Assembly: GCA_013203045.1 (NCBI GenBank)
Contig: JABMQN010000235.1
Span: forward strand, 1-40,700
Reading direction: 5' to 3'
Source: Chloroflexota bacterium
GTDB taxonomy: Bacteria > Chloroflexota > Dehalococcoidia > SZUA-161 > SpSt-899
DNA: 40,700 nucleotides
The notes under the pieces: generated by a model
Told to the model about the DNA's origin: nothing
Seen by the model: only the letters and a program-made list of their open reading frames with translations
Database searches by the model: none
Made by a program: the position numbers and the translations under genes
Shown here: positions 17,523-25,890 of the stretch, piece after piece
Numbering within the stretch: position 1 is the first letter of the stretch
How the letters are laid out: each line of letters begins with the position of its first letter

Positions 17523-18029
17523 ATGATTGAAAATGTATCCCTCAAACAATGCATGGATTTTGCAGTGGCTACTGAGGATATTGGAGCGAAGTATTATGAC
17601 CGGCTTTCTGACAAGTTTTCCGACAATCCGGAGATATCGGACCTATTTAGTCAACTTTGCAAAGATGAGCGGATTCATATTCAACAGTTCTCCGAACTCT
17701 TGAATAATCTGCCGCCTGAAACTGATTTGAGCAATTCTCCGGAAAAGGCTCAATATGTGAGAGCCATGTCTATTTCGGAATTTTTCTCTCATCATCAGGG
17801 TCCATTTCAGGATGACAAAGAAATCGAGAATCGTGATGATGCCTTGGAGAGGGCTTTTAACTTTGAGAAAGCGACCTTAGGATTTTACAAGGCCGTGGAG
17901 GAATCGCTTGGTCCAAATCCCACATTGACCAAAGTCATAGAGACGGAGAAGGGACATATTGTCAATCTGATGAAATCGATGCTAGTTGAAGGATCGAAAT
18001 TCCGTAGTCTGCAAGACGTATGGACATAG
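17523..18029 (+). CDS. Ferritin-like four-helix protein
   Basis: The 168-residue all-helical protein has carboxylate/His pairs typical of the ferritin-like fold: a Glu in ATEDIGAKYYDRL, ERIHIQQF, then FNFEKATLGFYKAVEE and ETEKGHIVNLMK in the second half. This gives two E...ExxH half-sites for a di-iron centre. No rubredoxin Cys pair is present. Known relatives are rubrerythrin-type peroxidases and iron-storage proteins. AAAGGAGG precedes the ATG, and it starts 12 nt after the VOC gene, so they share an operon. First of five ferritin-like genes within 7 kb. Confidence 0.8.
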   Translation: MIENVSLKQCMDFAVATEDIGAKYYDRLSDKFSDNPEISDLFSQLCKDERIHIQQFSELLNNLPPETDLSNSPEKAQYVRAMSISEFFSHHQGPFQDDKEIENRDDALERAFNFEKATLGFYKAVEESLGPNPTLTKVIETEKGHIVNLMKSMLVEGSKFRSLQDVWT

Positions 18030-18164
18030 TATGAATATGAGGACGACTATCGAAATGAAGAGACCAGTATGGCCTGCTTCCAGGGGGGGGGGCATGTGGC
18101 TAATATCACCAATAGAATGGTCGATAGATAGAAATACTTGTCACTAAATTATAGGAGGTTAGAA

Positions 18165-18647
18165 ATGGCGGAAACCGCACCAAGTCCCATACCTGACGGA
18201 ATGAGTACCTTAACTGCGTATTTATGGTTCAACGGAAACTGTAGAGAGGCCACCCAGTTTTATAAGACGGCATTTGGTGCAGAGGAGACTGGACCGCCTA
18301 TTGAGTCCGAGGATGGCAATATTATTATGCATGTAATGCTAAAGATTGGTGATTCAAACATCATGATGGCTGATACCTTCCCCGGATCGTGGGAGCAAGG
18401 ACCTCGTGACAGTGCTACGGCCAGCTTTTGGGTCTATGTCGAAGACTGCGATGCCTATTTTAATCGGGCTACCGAAGCAGGATGCGATATATTGATGCCC
18501 ATAGCTGATGCGTTCTGGGGGGACCGATTCGGCAAGGTAAAAGATCCTTACGGGCATTGCTGGGCTATTGCATCATACAAATGGGTGCTCACTCCTGAGG
18601 AGATGCAGGAACGCCAAGGAGAATGGCTGGAATCACTTGCCAAATAG
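18165..18647 (+). CDS. PhnB-like VOC protein
   Basis: The 160-residue product starts at ATG 18165 after ATAGGAGG; an upstream in-frame TTG is ignored because it would include the ribosome site. TAYLWFNGNCREATQFYKTAFGAEE, IMHVMLKIGDSNIMMAD and VKDPYGHCWAIAS are the PhnB/'3-demethylubiquinone-9 3-methyltransferase' type VOC hallmarks. The function of this subgroup is not known; it is often linked with stress or resistance genes. A run of ten G residues lies at 18083-18092 in the preceding spacer, which could hinder or vary expression. Confidence 0.85.
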   Translation: MAETAPSPIPDGMSTLTAYLWFNGNCREATQFYKTAFGAEETGPPIESEDGNIIMHVMLKIGDSNIMMADTFPGSWEQGPRDSATASFWVYVEDCDAYFNRATEAGCDILMPIADAFWGDRFGKVKDPYGHCWAIASYKWVLTPEEMQERQGEWLESLAK

Positions 18648-18725
18648 CAGTTCAACCTTAGTACTGGAGGTTACGATAACGCTTCATGCATGAGATTCGC
18701 TGGAACATGCAAAAAGGGGGGAGGA

Positions 18726-19232
18726 ATGGAGTCATTAGAGATCGCGATAAAGATGGAAATGGAGGGTAAAGAGTTCTATGAGAATGCAAGCGAGAAGAGC
18801 AGCGATAACCTTGGAAAATCACTTTTCTTGCGTCTCTCCATGGAAGAGGATTCCCATGCCACTAAAGCTAGAGAGATCGCTAACTCTCTCAATCAAGGGG
18901 GGAAACCTCTGGCAATAGAAGAATCGTTTGATAGCGGAGAAAAGTTGAACTCAATTTTTGCCAAGGCTAAAGGTGAGATCGAGCCAAAACGTGAGGTAGC
19001 CTCAAACGAGTTCGATGTCATACAGATTGCTCTCGATATGGAGGAGAAGACTCAGAATTTTTACGAAAATCAAAGTGATACGGCGAAGACTGAGTTCGAA
19101 AGAAGGTTTTACACAGCGCTGAAACGGGAAGAAAGCGGGCATTATCTCGCCCTGGTTGACTATCGGGAGTATCTTATTGATCCAACTAGTTGGTTCACCA
19201 AGAGCGAACACATAAGTTTGGATGGGGGGTAA
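18726..19232 (+). CDS. Ferritin-like (rubrerythrin-type) protein
   Basis: The 168-residue helical protein begins MESLEIAIKMEMEGKEFYENASE, the classic first helix of rubrerythrin-like domains. It continues with MEEDSHATKA (E-x-x-H ligand pair), then a repeat of the pattern (LDMEEKTQNFYENQ, KREESGHYLALVDY). No rubredoxin domain follows. A predicted di-iron peroxidase or iron-binding protein. ATG 18726 is chosen because GGGGGGAGG stands directly upstream; the open frame from 18690 would include it. Confidence 0.82.
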   Translation: MESLEIAIKMEMEGKEFYENASEKSSDNLGKSLFLRLSMEEDSHATKAREIANSLNQGGKPLAIEESFDSGEKLNSIFAKAKGEIEPKREVASNEFDVIQIALDMEEKTQNFYENQSDTAKTEFERRFYTALKREESGHYLALVDYREYLIDPTSWFTKSEHISLDGG

Positions 19233-19285
19233 ACAACTAAGAATTACTGATGTGTGATTACTCTTTTTTATGGAGTTTATTTCGA

Positions 19286-19513
19286 ATGAGAGAGATAAGA
19301 ACTGATATTAGGATAAATGCCACATCGAGCAAGGTTTGGTCTGTATTAGCCGACTTTGAAAAGTACCCATCATGGAATCCTTTCATAGTAGACGCAAAGG
19401 GTGTAATTGAGGAAGGAAAACGTTTGAAAGTTCGAATCTCACCGCCGGGCGGGAAACCTATGGCTTTCAAACCCATTGTACAGGGATTGCTTGGATTGAG
19501 AGGAGAGTGTTGA
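19286..19513 (+). pseudogene. Truncated SRPBCC/START-like protein
   Basis: From ATG 19286 the product reads MREIRTDIRINATSSKVWSV, ADFEKYPSWNPFI, then ISPPGGKPMAFKPIVQ. These are the first ~65 residues of SRPBCC hydrophobic-ligand proteins, which normally run to about 145-150. After FKPIVQ the sequence changes to a short unrelated tail (GLLGLRGEC) and stops one nucleotide before the next gene. The C-terminal half with its long helix is missing, so the pocket cannot form. A deletion join with the downstream ferritin-like gene is the likely cause. Confidence 0.65.
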
Positions 19514-19514
19514 A

Positions 19515-19970
19515 ATGGAGGATGAATTCAAGGAACTCCTAGACACTGCGATGTACAAGGAAATTGCATCACAGGCCGTTTACGAAGCTGCACAAAACCA
19601 GACCATCGATCCCGGAGCTAAGGTGCTTATGAAAGAACTGGCTGATGAAGAAGCTCATCATCTGCAAATTCTCAGGGATTTCAAGCAGAGTGACCTTGAA
19701 TCGACTGAGTGGGACAAAGAAAAAATATCCAATCTGATGATCAGTGAATACTTGACGGGAGGAGATACTCTTGATGGAGCCAACATCCAGGAAACGCTTA
19801 CTTTTGCGATGAAGCGGGAGCAGGAGGCAGTAGAATTCTATTCCCGAATGATAAGTGCTCTTCGATCGGAGTCAGCCAAACGTCTATGTAAGAACCTGGT
19901 TCAGGCAGAGCAGAAGCACAAATCAAAACTGGAGCTTCTCTACGATGACCTCTTCTATCAGGAAGATTAG
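19515..19970 (+). CDS. Rubrerythrin-family ferritin-like protein
   Basis: The 151-residue helical protein carries the ligand pattern in two halves: MYKEIASQAVYEAAQ with ADEEAHHLQILRDF, and MKREQEAVEFYSRM with AEQKHKSKLELLYDD. It resembles rubrerythrin di-iron domains without rubredoxin. The start ATG 19515 directly follows the truncated SRPBCC fragment and uses AGGAGAG as ribosome site. Likely roles are peroxide removal or iron handling, with KorAB immediately downstream. Confidence 0.82.
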   Translation: MEDEFKELLDTAMYKEIASQAVYEAAQNQTIDPGAKVLMKELADEEAHHLQILRDFKQSDLESTEWDKEKISNLMISEYLTGGDTLDGANIQETLTFAMKREQEAVEFYSRMISALRSESAKRLCKNLVQAEQKHKSKLELLYDDLFYQED

Positions 19971-20011
19971 ATATTTGCTGTGGCTTGATCAAGAAAGGGG
20001 AAGGTAACCAG

Positions 20012-21724
20012 ATGAATCTCAATATCATGGTTGGGGGCGAAGCCGGACAGGGAGTGCAATCTGTTGGTTTTCTTCTGGCGAAAGCTTTCGCACGAGGTGG
20101 ATATCATGTTTTCGCCGATCAAGACTATGAATCCAGAGTACGCGGTGGGCACAATTTTTATCGCGTCAGGATCAGCGACAGCAAGGTAGGAGCAATTACC
20201 GAAACAGTGGACATCCTGCTTGCGCTTAATAATGAAAGTATTTCTCTTCATGCAGAGAAAATGACAGACAGTGGAGTGATCGTCTTCAACGGGGGAGAAG
20301 GTCAAGAAATACAAAACACTGGTAACCTTTTAAATGCTCCTTTAGAGGCATTATCCATTGAGCAGGCTGGAAGTAAGTTGATGGCCAACACCGTAGCTTT
20401 TGGTGTAGCGATGGGTTTGATTCACTACGAACAAAAGATCATCAAAGAAGTTCTGCAGGAACATTTCGGAACTGATGAAATCGGAGAAAAAAATGTAGTG
20501 GCAGCAATATCAGGATACGATTATGCGATCAGGAAATTCAATGGAGAATTCGGTAGCATTTTAAATTCCATTGGTGATGGAAATAAAATGCTCCTCAACG
20601 GCAACGAAGCAATAGCGTTGGGGGCTATCGCCGCCGGATGCACATTCATGGCCGCATATCCCATGACACCAGCCTCATCGATAATGGAGTATCTGGCCGG
20701 TAAATCGGAGGAACTTGGTCTGGTGGTGATCCAACCCGAAGACGAGATTTCCGCAATAAATATGGCTATCGGTGCGGCCTTCGCTGGGACGCGGGCGATG
20801 ACCGCCACCTCTGGTGGAGGTTTCTGTCTAATGGTTGAAGGATTGGGATTAGCTGGTATGACTGAGACCCCATTAGTGGTGGTGGACGCCCAACGCCCAG
20901 GCCCCGCTATCGGTCTTGCCACCAGGACGGAACAAAGTGATCTCCAGTTTGCCATCCATGCTTCACATGGGGAGTTCCCGCGAGTGGTTCTGGCGCCAGC
21001 CAATGTTGAAGAGGCATTCTGGCTGAGCGTAAAGGCTTTCAACTTGGCTGATAAGTATCAACTGCCGGTCATATTGCTTACCGATCAGCACTTGGCCAGC
21101 TCTTATTCTACGGTTGACAAGTTCGACCTTTCACAAGTGAGCATTGATCGAGGGCTGCTTTATGAAGAGGATCAAGCCACCAGTATGGAGGTATACAATC
21201 AGCACAAGATCACTCATTCTGGCATATCTCCAAGGGCCTGGCCTCTGCCGGACCACGCTCTAGTGGTAACTGATTCCCATGAACATGATGAGGAGGGACA
21301 CCTTACTGAGGACGCCAATACCCGGACCCGAATGATGCTAAAACGTCTGCGCAAAAGCGAGTCATTGCAGGAGGAGATCGCCTCACCGCACGTCTATGGC
21401 CCCGATAAAGCGGAGATAACTCTCATTGGTTGGGGCAGCACCTACGGAGCGCTCAGAGAGACAGTAGACATCCTTGGAGGCAGAGGAGTAGATATTAACC
21501 TTATACATTTCAGCGAAATCTGGCCATTCCCTATTCAAACGGTACCTGAACTTCTCAATAATACCAAACAAAGCTATGTTGTGGAGAACAATGCTACTGG
21601 ACAACTAGCGCAACTCATACGATCAGAGACTGGAATTAAAATAACCAGTAGCATCCTAAAATTTGATGGGCGACCTTTTACACCGTCATACATTATTGAG
21701 AAACTGAAAGAGGAAGGTATCTGA
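20012..21724 (+). CDS. korA: 2-oxoacid:ferredoxin oxidoreductase, fused gamma-alpha subunit
   Basis: The 570-residue product has an N-terminal gamma domain (about 1-180; VGGEAGQGVQSVGFLLAKAF, YESRVRGGHNFY) fused to the pyrimidine-binding alpha domain (about 190-560; AYPMTPASSIMEYLA, EDEISAINMAIGAAFAG, ATSGGGFCLM). This is the KorA arrangement of two-gene enzymes. It acts with KorB to oxidise 2-oxoglutarate or another 2-oxoacid to acyl-CoA and reduced ferredoxin, or runs in reverse for CO2 fixation. ATG 20012 is chosen because AAGGGGAAGG lies before it. The substrate (2-oxoglutarate versus pyruvate or branched acids) is not resolved. Confidence 0.93.
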   Translation: MNLNIMVGGEAGQGVQSVGFLLAKAFARGGYHVFADQDYESRVRGGHNFYRVRISDSKVGAITETVDILLALNNESISLHAEKMTDSGVIVFNGGEGQEIQNTGNLLNAPLEALSIEQAGSKLMANTVAFGVAMGLIHYEQKIIKEVLQEHFGTDEIGEKNVVAAISGYDYAIRKFNGEFGSILNSIGDGNKMLLNGNEAIALGAIAAGCTFMAAYPMTPASSIMEYLAGKSEELGLVVIQPEDEISAINMAIGAAFAGTRAMTATSGGGFCLMVEGLGLAGMTETPLVVVDAQRPGPAIGLATRTEQSDLQFAIHASHGEFPRVVLAPANVEEAFWLSVKAFNLADKYQLPVILLTDQHLASSYSTVDKFDLSQVSIDRGLLYEEDQATSMEVYNQHKITHSGISPRAWPLPDHALVVTDSHEHDEEGHLTEDANTRTRMMLKRLRKSESLQEEIASPHVYGPDKAEITLIGWGSTYGALRETVDILGGRGVDINLIHFSEIWPFPIQTVPELLNNTKQSYVVENNATGQLAQLIRSETGIKITSSILKFDGRPFTPSYIIEKLKEEGI

Positions 21725-21725
21725 C

Positions 21726-22577
21726 ATGATTCAATTGGCGGACTATACTGGAGCTACACCTGCCTGGTGTCCGGGGTGTGGCAACTTTGGGATTCTCACG
21801 GCACTTAATAATGCACTTGTTGCGCTTGAGATTGAACCTAACAAAGTACTAATGGTCTCGGGTATTGGTCAAGCTGCCAAGCTCCCACACTATACCAGGG
21901 GAAATATTCTCAATTCTCTCCACGGGCGAGCACTACCACCAGCCATTGGTGCTAAAATAGCCAACCCAGAGCTTACTGTCATCGCTGTTGGCGGCGACGG
22001 TGACGGCTATGGTGAGGGTGCTAATCACTTCATCAATGCTATACGCCGCAACCACGATATCACGTATCTCGTGCACAACAATCAGGTATACGGTCTAACC
22101 AAAGGACAAGCCTCCCCAACCAGCGACTTTGGATTCATAACAAAAACTACTCCTCATGGAGCAGATATCCCTCTTAATCCTATAGCACTGGCTGTGGCAG
22201 CTAATGGTACATTTGTCGCAAGAAGCTTTGCAGGAGATATTGACCATCTATCCCAACTCATAATCAAGGGTATCCAGCATCGAGGATTTGCCCTACTAGA
22301 TATCCTGCAACCATGCGTGTCCTTCAACCATAAGAACACTTATTCATGGTACCGTGAGAGAGTATATGATCTGGACCTCAATGGTCATAATCCAGAGAAT
22401 AAAGCGGATGCTTTTGCGAAGTCTCAGGAATGGGAAGAGAGTATCCCGATCGGACTCATCTATAGAGAGGACAGAGCTACTTATGAAGAGCGACTACCAG
22501 CTTTGAAACGGGGGGCCTTGGTTCAGAGGGAATTTGATCCAATGCATGCTGAGAAACTTTTGAATAGATTTCTATAA
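21726..22577 (+). CDS. korB: 2-oxoacid:ferredoxin oxidoreductase, beta subunit
   Basis: The 283-residue thiamine-diphosphate subunit contains WCPGCGNFGI (C15, C18 of a [4Fe-4S] set), the ThDP/Mg motif VGGDGDGYGEGANHFINA, then VHNNQVYGLTKGQASPT and a later Cys in LQPCVSFNHKNTY. These are the KorB/PorB hallmarks. It begins 1 nt after the korA stop, so the subunits are made together. The assembled enzyme is cytosolic and oxygen-sensitive, and the surrounding ferritin-like genes may protect it. Confidence 0.94.
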   Translation: MIQLADYTGATPAWCPGCGNFGILTALNNALVALEIEPNKVLMVSGIGQAAKLPHYTRGNILNSLHGRALPPAIGAKIANPELTVIAVGGDGDGYGEGANHFINAIRRNHDITYLVHNNQVYGLTKGQASPTSDFGFITKTTPHGADIPLNPIALAVAANGTFVARSFAGDIDHLSQLIIKGIQHRGFALLDILQPCVSFNHKNTYSWYRERVYDLDLNGHNPENKADAFAKSQEWEESIPIGLIYREDRATYEERLPALKRGALVQREFDPMHAEKLLNRFL

Positions 22578-22625
22578 GGGATTGAAGGACTTCATTTACT
22601 CGTCAGATGAAAGGGGGTAATCGAA

Positions 22626-23081
22626 GTGTATCACAAGATACTAGTTCCTCTTGATGGATCAGAACTTGCAGAATGCGTTTTGCCTCATGTAGAAGCGATA
22701 GTTCAAGGTTCCGATTCGTGTGAAGTGATGCTGCTGCATGTGGTGGAGCCTCTTCACACAGGTGGATTCGATGATTTCATTGACGTTGATGCCATTAGAG
22801 ACACGTTAGTTAGTAAAGCCGAAGAATATCTTCTTAAGACGCAATCTCAGTTGGCTAGACATGGATGGAGCATTCGAGCGGAAGTGCGAAAAGGTGGTAG
22901 GCCTGCCAGTATCATTGTTGACTTCGCTAAAGAGAACGAGGTTGATCTTATCGTAATCGCTACACATGGTCATTCAGGTATAAGCCGATGGGTTTATGGC
23001 AGCGTGGCAGATAAGGTGGTCCGTTCTGCATCTACTCCGGTGCTATTGATTAGGCCTACCGCATGTGAAGTGGGCATTTGA
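22626..23081 (+). CDS. Universal stress protein (UspA family)
   Basis: The 151-residue UspA domain starts YHKILVPLDGSELAE and ends with the ATP-binding motif THGHSGISRWVYGSVADKVV, where G-x2-G-x9-G-S fits nucleotide binding, followed by STPVLLIRP. It starts at GTG 22626 after GGGGG. Universal stress proteins help survival under starvation or oxidative stress; the precise output is not known. A second UspA gene lies at 38713. Confidence 0.92.
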   Translation: MYHKILVPLDGSELAECVLPHVEAIVQGSDSCEVMLLHVVEPLHTGGFDDFIDVDAIRDTLVSKAEEYLLKTQSQLARHGWSIRAEVRKGGRPASIIVDFAKENEVDLIVIATHGHSGISRWVYGSVADKVVRSASTPVLLIRPTACEVGI

Positions 23082-23138
23082 CCATTTTTAGTAGATTCAT
23101 CGAGTATTGTCAATCTAGAATGAAAGGAGGTGATCGAA

Positions 23139-23300
23139 GTGACAGAACAGCTTTGCCCAATCTGCGGTTGCACGATCCCCGAAGGATTGGGAGAGGAGCA
23201 GGCAGGTATCATATACTGCTGTAGACCCTGTGCTGAAGGCCATCCCAGTAACTGCGATTGCGGCTGTTGTCAACGTTTAGAAGAATTACCCATTGAGTGA
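23139..23300 (+). CDS. Small bacterial metallothionein-like protein
   Basis: The 53-residue product, GTG start at 23139 with AAAGGAGGTG upstream, has ten cysteines and one His: LCPICGC near the start, IIYCCRPCAEGHP in the middle and CDCGCC at the end. The order CxxCxC, YCxxxCAxGH, CxCxxC is the pattern of bacterial metallothioneins such as SmtA/BmtA, which bind Zn, Cd or Cu. The final zinc-cluster part is shorter than in SmtA. It sits between uspA and a ferritin-like gene and near copZ, which supports metal buffering. It is easy to miss because it is so short. Confidence 0.75.
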   Translation: MTEQLCPICGCTIPEGLGEEQAGIIYCCRPCAEGHPSNCDCGCCQRLEELPIE

Positions 23301-23397
23301 TATTAATGCTGTAATTTGTTGAAGTAATAAGACGACAAGGTGTAATTCATATACAGTCTTGAAGGGCAGTTAGATTATAAAAAGGAGGTCATAATCG

Positions 23398-23844
23398 ATG
23401 ACTACTGAAACAAAACATCTGCAGCAAGATGTGGTTGCTAACGTTCGGCATTGGCAAAGAGTAGAGAACGCTGCTATTGCATCAACTGGCCAAATCATCG
23501 AAAAGACGGAGAATCCTCTGATTCGCCTAGTGGCGGAAATCATACAACGAGATTCGCTAATGCATCATAGAGTACAGGAATTTATTGCCGATAGTCTCGA
23601 CCAGAAGGCAGTGTCTCTCAGTCCCGATGAACTCGTTGAAGTATGGAGCCTGATTGAACATCATATTAAAATTGAACAACAGACAATTGAATTGGCTCAA
23701 CAGGCACTAAATTCTACCAAGGGGCAGCAAGGCATGATTGTGCAGAATTATCTCATCAACTATTTAATGCAAGATGAGCAAAAGCACAATGACCTTCTGT
23801 CACGTTTGGATGATATCAAAAAAGGTATCTATCGGTCTGTTTAA
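23398..23844 (+). CDS. Ferritin-like four-helix protein
   Basis: The 148-residue all-helical protein has an E/H-rich pattern (NVRHWQRVENAAIAS; IQRDSLMHHRVQEFI; LIEHHIKIEQQTIELA; MQDEQKHNDLLSRL), as in ferritin-like or hemerythrin-like four-helix bundles. The histidine pairs HH at residues about 56-57 and 89-90 could bind iron. I cannot separate the two folds with certainty. AAAAGGAGG precedes ATG 23398. It is followed by a true ferritin gene. Confidence 0.7.
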   Translation: MTTETKHLQQDVVANVRHWQRVENAAIASTGQIIEKTENPLIRLVAEIIQRDSLMHHRVQEFIADSLDQKAVSLSPDELVEVWSLIEHHIKIEQQTIELAQQALNSTKGQQGMIVQNYLINYLMQDEQKHNDLLSRLDDIKKGIYRSV

Positions 23845-23941
23845 TAATACAGCTCGCATCGGATCGCCGTTGGTTTGACAGAGAACAGAATTGCTCAGAG
23901 CAGCATTTCTGATAGTTGCTGTTTGAAAGGAGGAGAATTCT

Positions 23942-24445
23942 ATGTTGAGTGAGAAAATGGCTGAAGCGCTGAATATTCAGTTAAATAAGGAAATGTATTC
24001 AGCTTATCTTTATATGGCGATGTCCGCTTCCTGTACTTCCAAAGGATTCAAAGGGTTTGCCAACTGGTTCATGGTTCAGTATCAGGAAGAAATGGCCCAC
24101 GCTATAAAGTTCTACGAATATGTTCACAGCCAGGGCAATCGGGTGAAGCTCATGGCGATTGATCAGCCTCAAATCGATTTTGATTCCCCGCTGGCCATGT
24201 TTGAAAAAACGCTCGCGCACGAAAAGTTCGTCACCGGACTTATCCACGGGCTTGTAGATCTTGCTGGCGAGGAAAACGATAGCACCACCAGGGACTTCTT
24301 GCAGTGGTTCGTCAAGGAACAGGTCGAAGAAGAAGGGACTGCGGGCAATCTTCTGGACAGGGTCAAGTCGACAGGTGACAGCGATCGGGCGTTAATGAAC
24401 TTGGATACGGAGCTGGCAGGTCGAGTTTTTCATCCGCCAGCTTGA
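23942..24445 (+). CDS. ftnA: Bacterial non-heme ferritin
   Basis: The 167-residue product matches FtnA length and motifs: LNIQLNKEMYSAYLYMAM (ferroxidase Glu), YQEEMAHAIKFYEYV (E-E-x-x-H), then EKFVTGLIHGLVDLA and QWFVKEQVEEEGTAGNLLDRV. The ferroxidase centre residues are all visible. It forms 24-mer iron-storage shells in the cytosol, oxidising Fe(II). GAAAGGAGG precedes ATG 23942. In an anaerobe it helps prevent Fenton chemistry upon oxygen exposure. Confidence 0.95.
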   Translation: MLSEKMAEALNIQLNKEMYSAYLYMAMSASCTSKGFKGFANWFMVQYQEEMAHAIKFYEYVHSQGNRVKLMAIDQPQIDFDSPLAMFEKTLAHEKFVTGLIHGLVDLAGEENDSTTRDFLQWFVKEQVEEEGTAGNLLDRVKSTGDSDRALMNLDTELAGRVFHPPA

Positions 24446-24466
24446 TTTCTGTATTGGGAGGTAAGG

Positions 24467-24670
24467 ATGAAGACAACTATCAAAGTAAGTGGAATGAGTT
24501 GCGCTAACTGTGTCCGGCACATGTCTGAAGCCCTTCAAGGTTTGGATGGTATAAAAGATGTTCAGATCGATTTGCCAACCGGGGAAGTAACCTTCGAAAA
24601 AGTCGATTCGGTAACCATGGATGAAGTTGCCACTGTTGTTCAAGAAGCCGGTTATCAAATGGTGAAGTAA
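24467..24670 (+). CDS. copZ: Copper chaperone / heavy-metal-associated domain protein
   Basis: The 67-residue HMA domain starts MKTTIKVSGMSCANCVRHM with the GMSCxxC motif (C12, C15) and ends in a normal beta-alpha-beta fold (VDSVTMDEVATVVQEAGY). CopZ proteins carry Cu(I) to P-type ATPases or regulators. No CopA gene is in the window. GGGAGG precedes the ATG. The position after ferritin and near a metallothionein-like gene points to metal homeostasis. Confidence 0.88.
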   Translation: MKTTIKVSGMSCANCVRHMSEALQGLDGIKDVQIDLPTGEVTFEKVDSVTMDEVATVVQEAGYQMVK

Positions 24671-24701
24671 TTCGAATACGGGGTCCTAGAAAAGCAGAGA
24701 T

Positions 24702-24974
24702 ATGAATACTGTCACAGTGAAATCCGATACCAGCCTGGTTTTTGAGCAAGCTCAGGAACTGGCCAACACAGAAGCGCGCAAGTATCTGAAAGATCCCATG
24801 ACCCTGAGCTGGCTGGATCGAATACTCGACAGGCATTTTCCTAATGTCGATTGCTGTCAGGAAGATGGTAAGGAAAGCTGGGAAATCTATGCAGAATCCA
24901 GGGGCGGCGACGTGCGGGTAGAAGTTGGCGAATGGTATGTCTTCATCTTTAGAGAAGGTTCGATAGCTAACTGA
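24702..24974 (+). CDS. AF1514-like (DUF5619) small protein
   Basis: The 90-residue product has AQELANTEARKYLKDPMTLSWLDR (about 17-40), PNVDCCQEDGKESWEIYAESRGGDVRVEV (about 48-76) and VFIFRE at the end. I associate the pattern of a helix, DCC pair and SRGGD with the AF1514 family from memory, so moderate confidence. Function unknown. The paired Cys (51-52) could bind metal. It follows copZ by 31 nt with a weak ribosome site. Confidence 0.6.
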   Translation: MNTVTVKSDTSLVFEQAQELANTEARKYLKDPMTLSWLDRILDRHFPNVDCCQEDGKESWEIYAESRGGDVRVEVGEWYVFIFREGSIAN

Positions 24975-25026
24975 TTTGATCAGGACTGTTGAAAATATAG
25001 GAATTGACCCGAATTCGGCAAAGAAA

Positions 25027-25845
25027 ATGAATAACAAACTCGCTCATGAGAAAGCCCCTATCTCTTGCAGCATGCGGAGAATCCTGTCGACTGGTACCCG
25101 TGGTCCGATGAGGCTTTCGAAAGAGCCCGAGAAGAAGATAGGCCGGTTTTCCTTTCCATCGGTTATTCCACGTGCCACTGGTGCCACGTGATGGCCCATG
25201 AATCGTTTGAAGATGAGTTAGTCGCTCAACTGATGAATGATACCTTTGTTTCGATAAAAGTAGATTGCGAAGAACGCCCGGACATCGACGGTATCTATAT
25301 GACCGTCTGCCAGATGATGACCAGTGGAGGGGGCTGGCCACTAACCATCATCATGACCCCGGAGAAGAAACCTTTTTTCGCTGCTACCTATATCCCAAAA
25401 GAAACCCGTTTCGGACGCATCGGCATACTGGACTTAATCCCCAAAATACAAGATGTCTGGACAAATCAGAAAACCGAGATAATCGAATCCGCCGAAAAGA
25501 TCGCATCCACTGTGCGGCAGCACTTGCTAGGTACACCCGGTGAAGAATTACATGTGCGCTTTGAATTTTGCTATCGGTCCCTCGTATGAAGTTGTGATCG
25601 CAGGTCAGTCTGATGCGGAAGGTACGAAAACTATGCTAAAAGCACTTCGAACTCAATTCGTTCCTAATAAGATAGTTCTTTTAAACCCAATCGATGAGGA
25701 TTCACCGGAAATCCATCGATTGGCGGAGTTCACCAAGGACCAATCGAGTATCGAAGGCCAAGCCACTGCCTATGTGTGTTTGAACCATAACTGCAAGCTT
25801 CCAACTATAGAAACGAGCCAAATGCTAGATATTCTAAGTAACTGA
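25027..25845 (+). pseudogene. yyaL: Decayed thioredoxin-domain protein (YyaL/DUF255 family)
   Basis: Two ends of one gene are present without its middle. From ATG 25027 the opening [10 protein letters not shown] fits the family, then one base is missing at 25057-25058 and the frame moves on ([12 protein letters not shown], then [18 protein letters not shown], the DUF255 CxxC). At about 25540 it jumps to the C-terminal ~95 residues ([20 protein letters not shown] ... ATAYVCLNHNCKLPT), in another frame. Full-length members are about 680 residues, so some 400 residues (the six-hairpin glycosidase-like part) are deleted. The CxxC domain could still fold if translated from TTG 25065, but the gene as a whole is dead. 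Confidence 0.85.
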
Positions 25846-25890
25846 TGTTGGGCACCTAATTCTTAAAATAAACAAGAAAGGAGTCAAACA

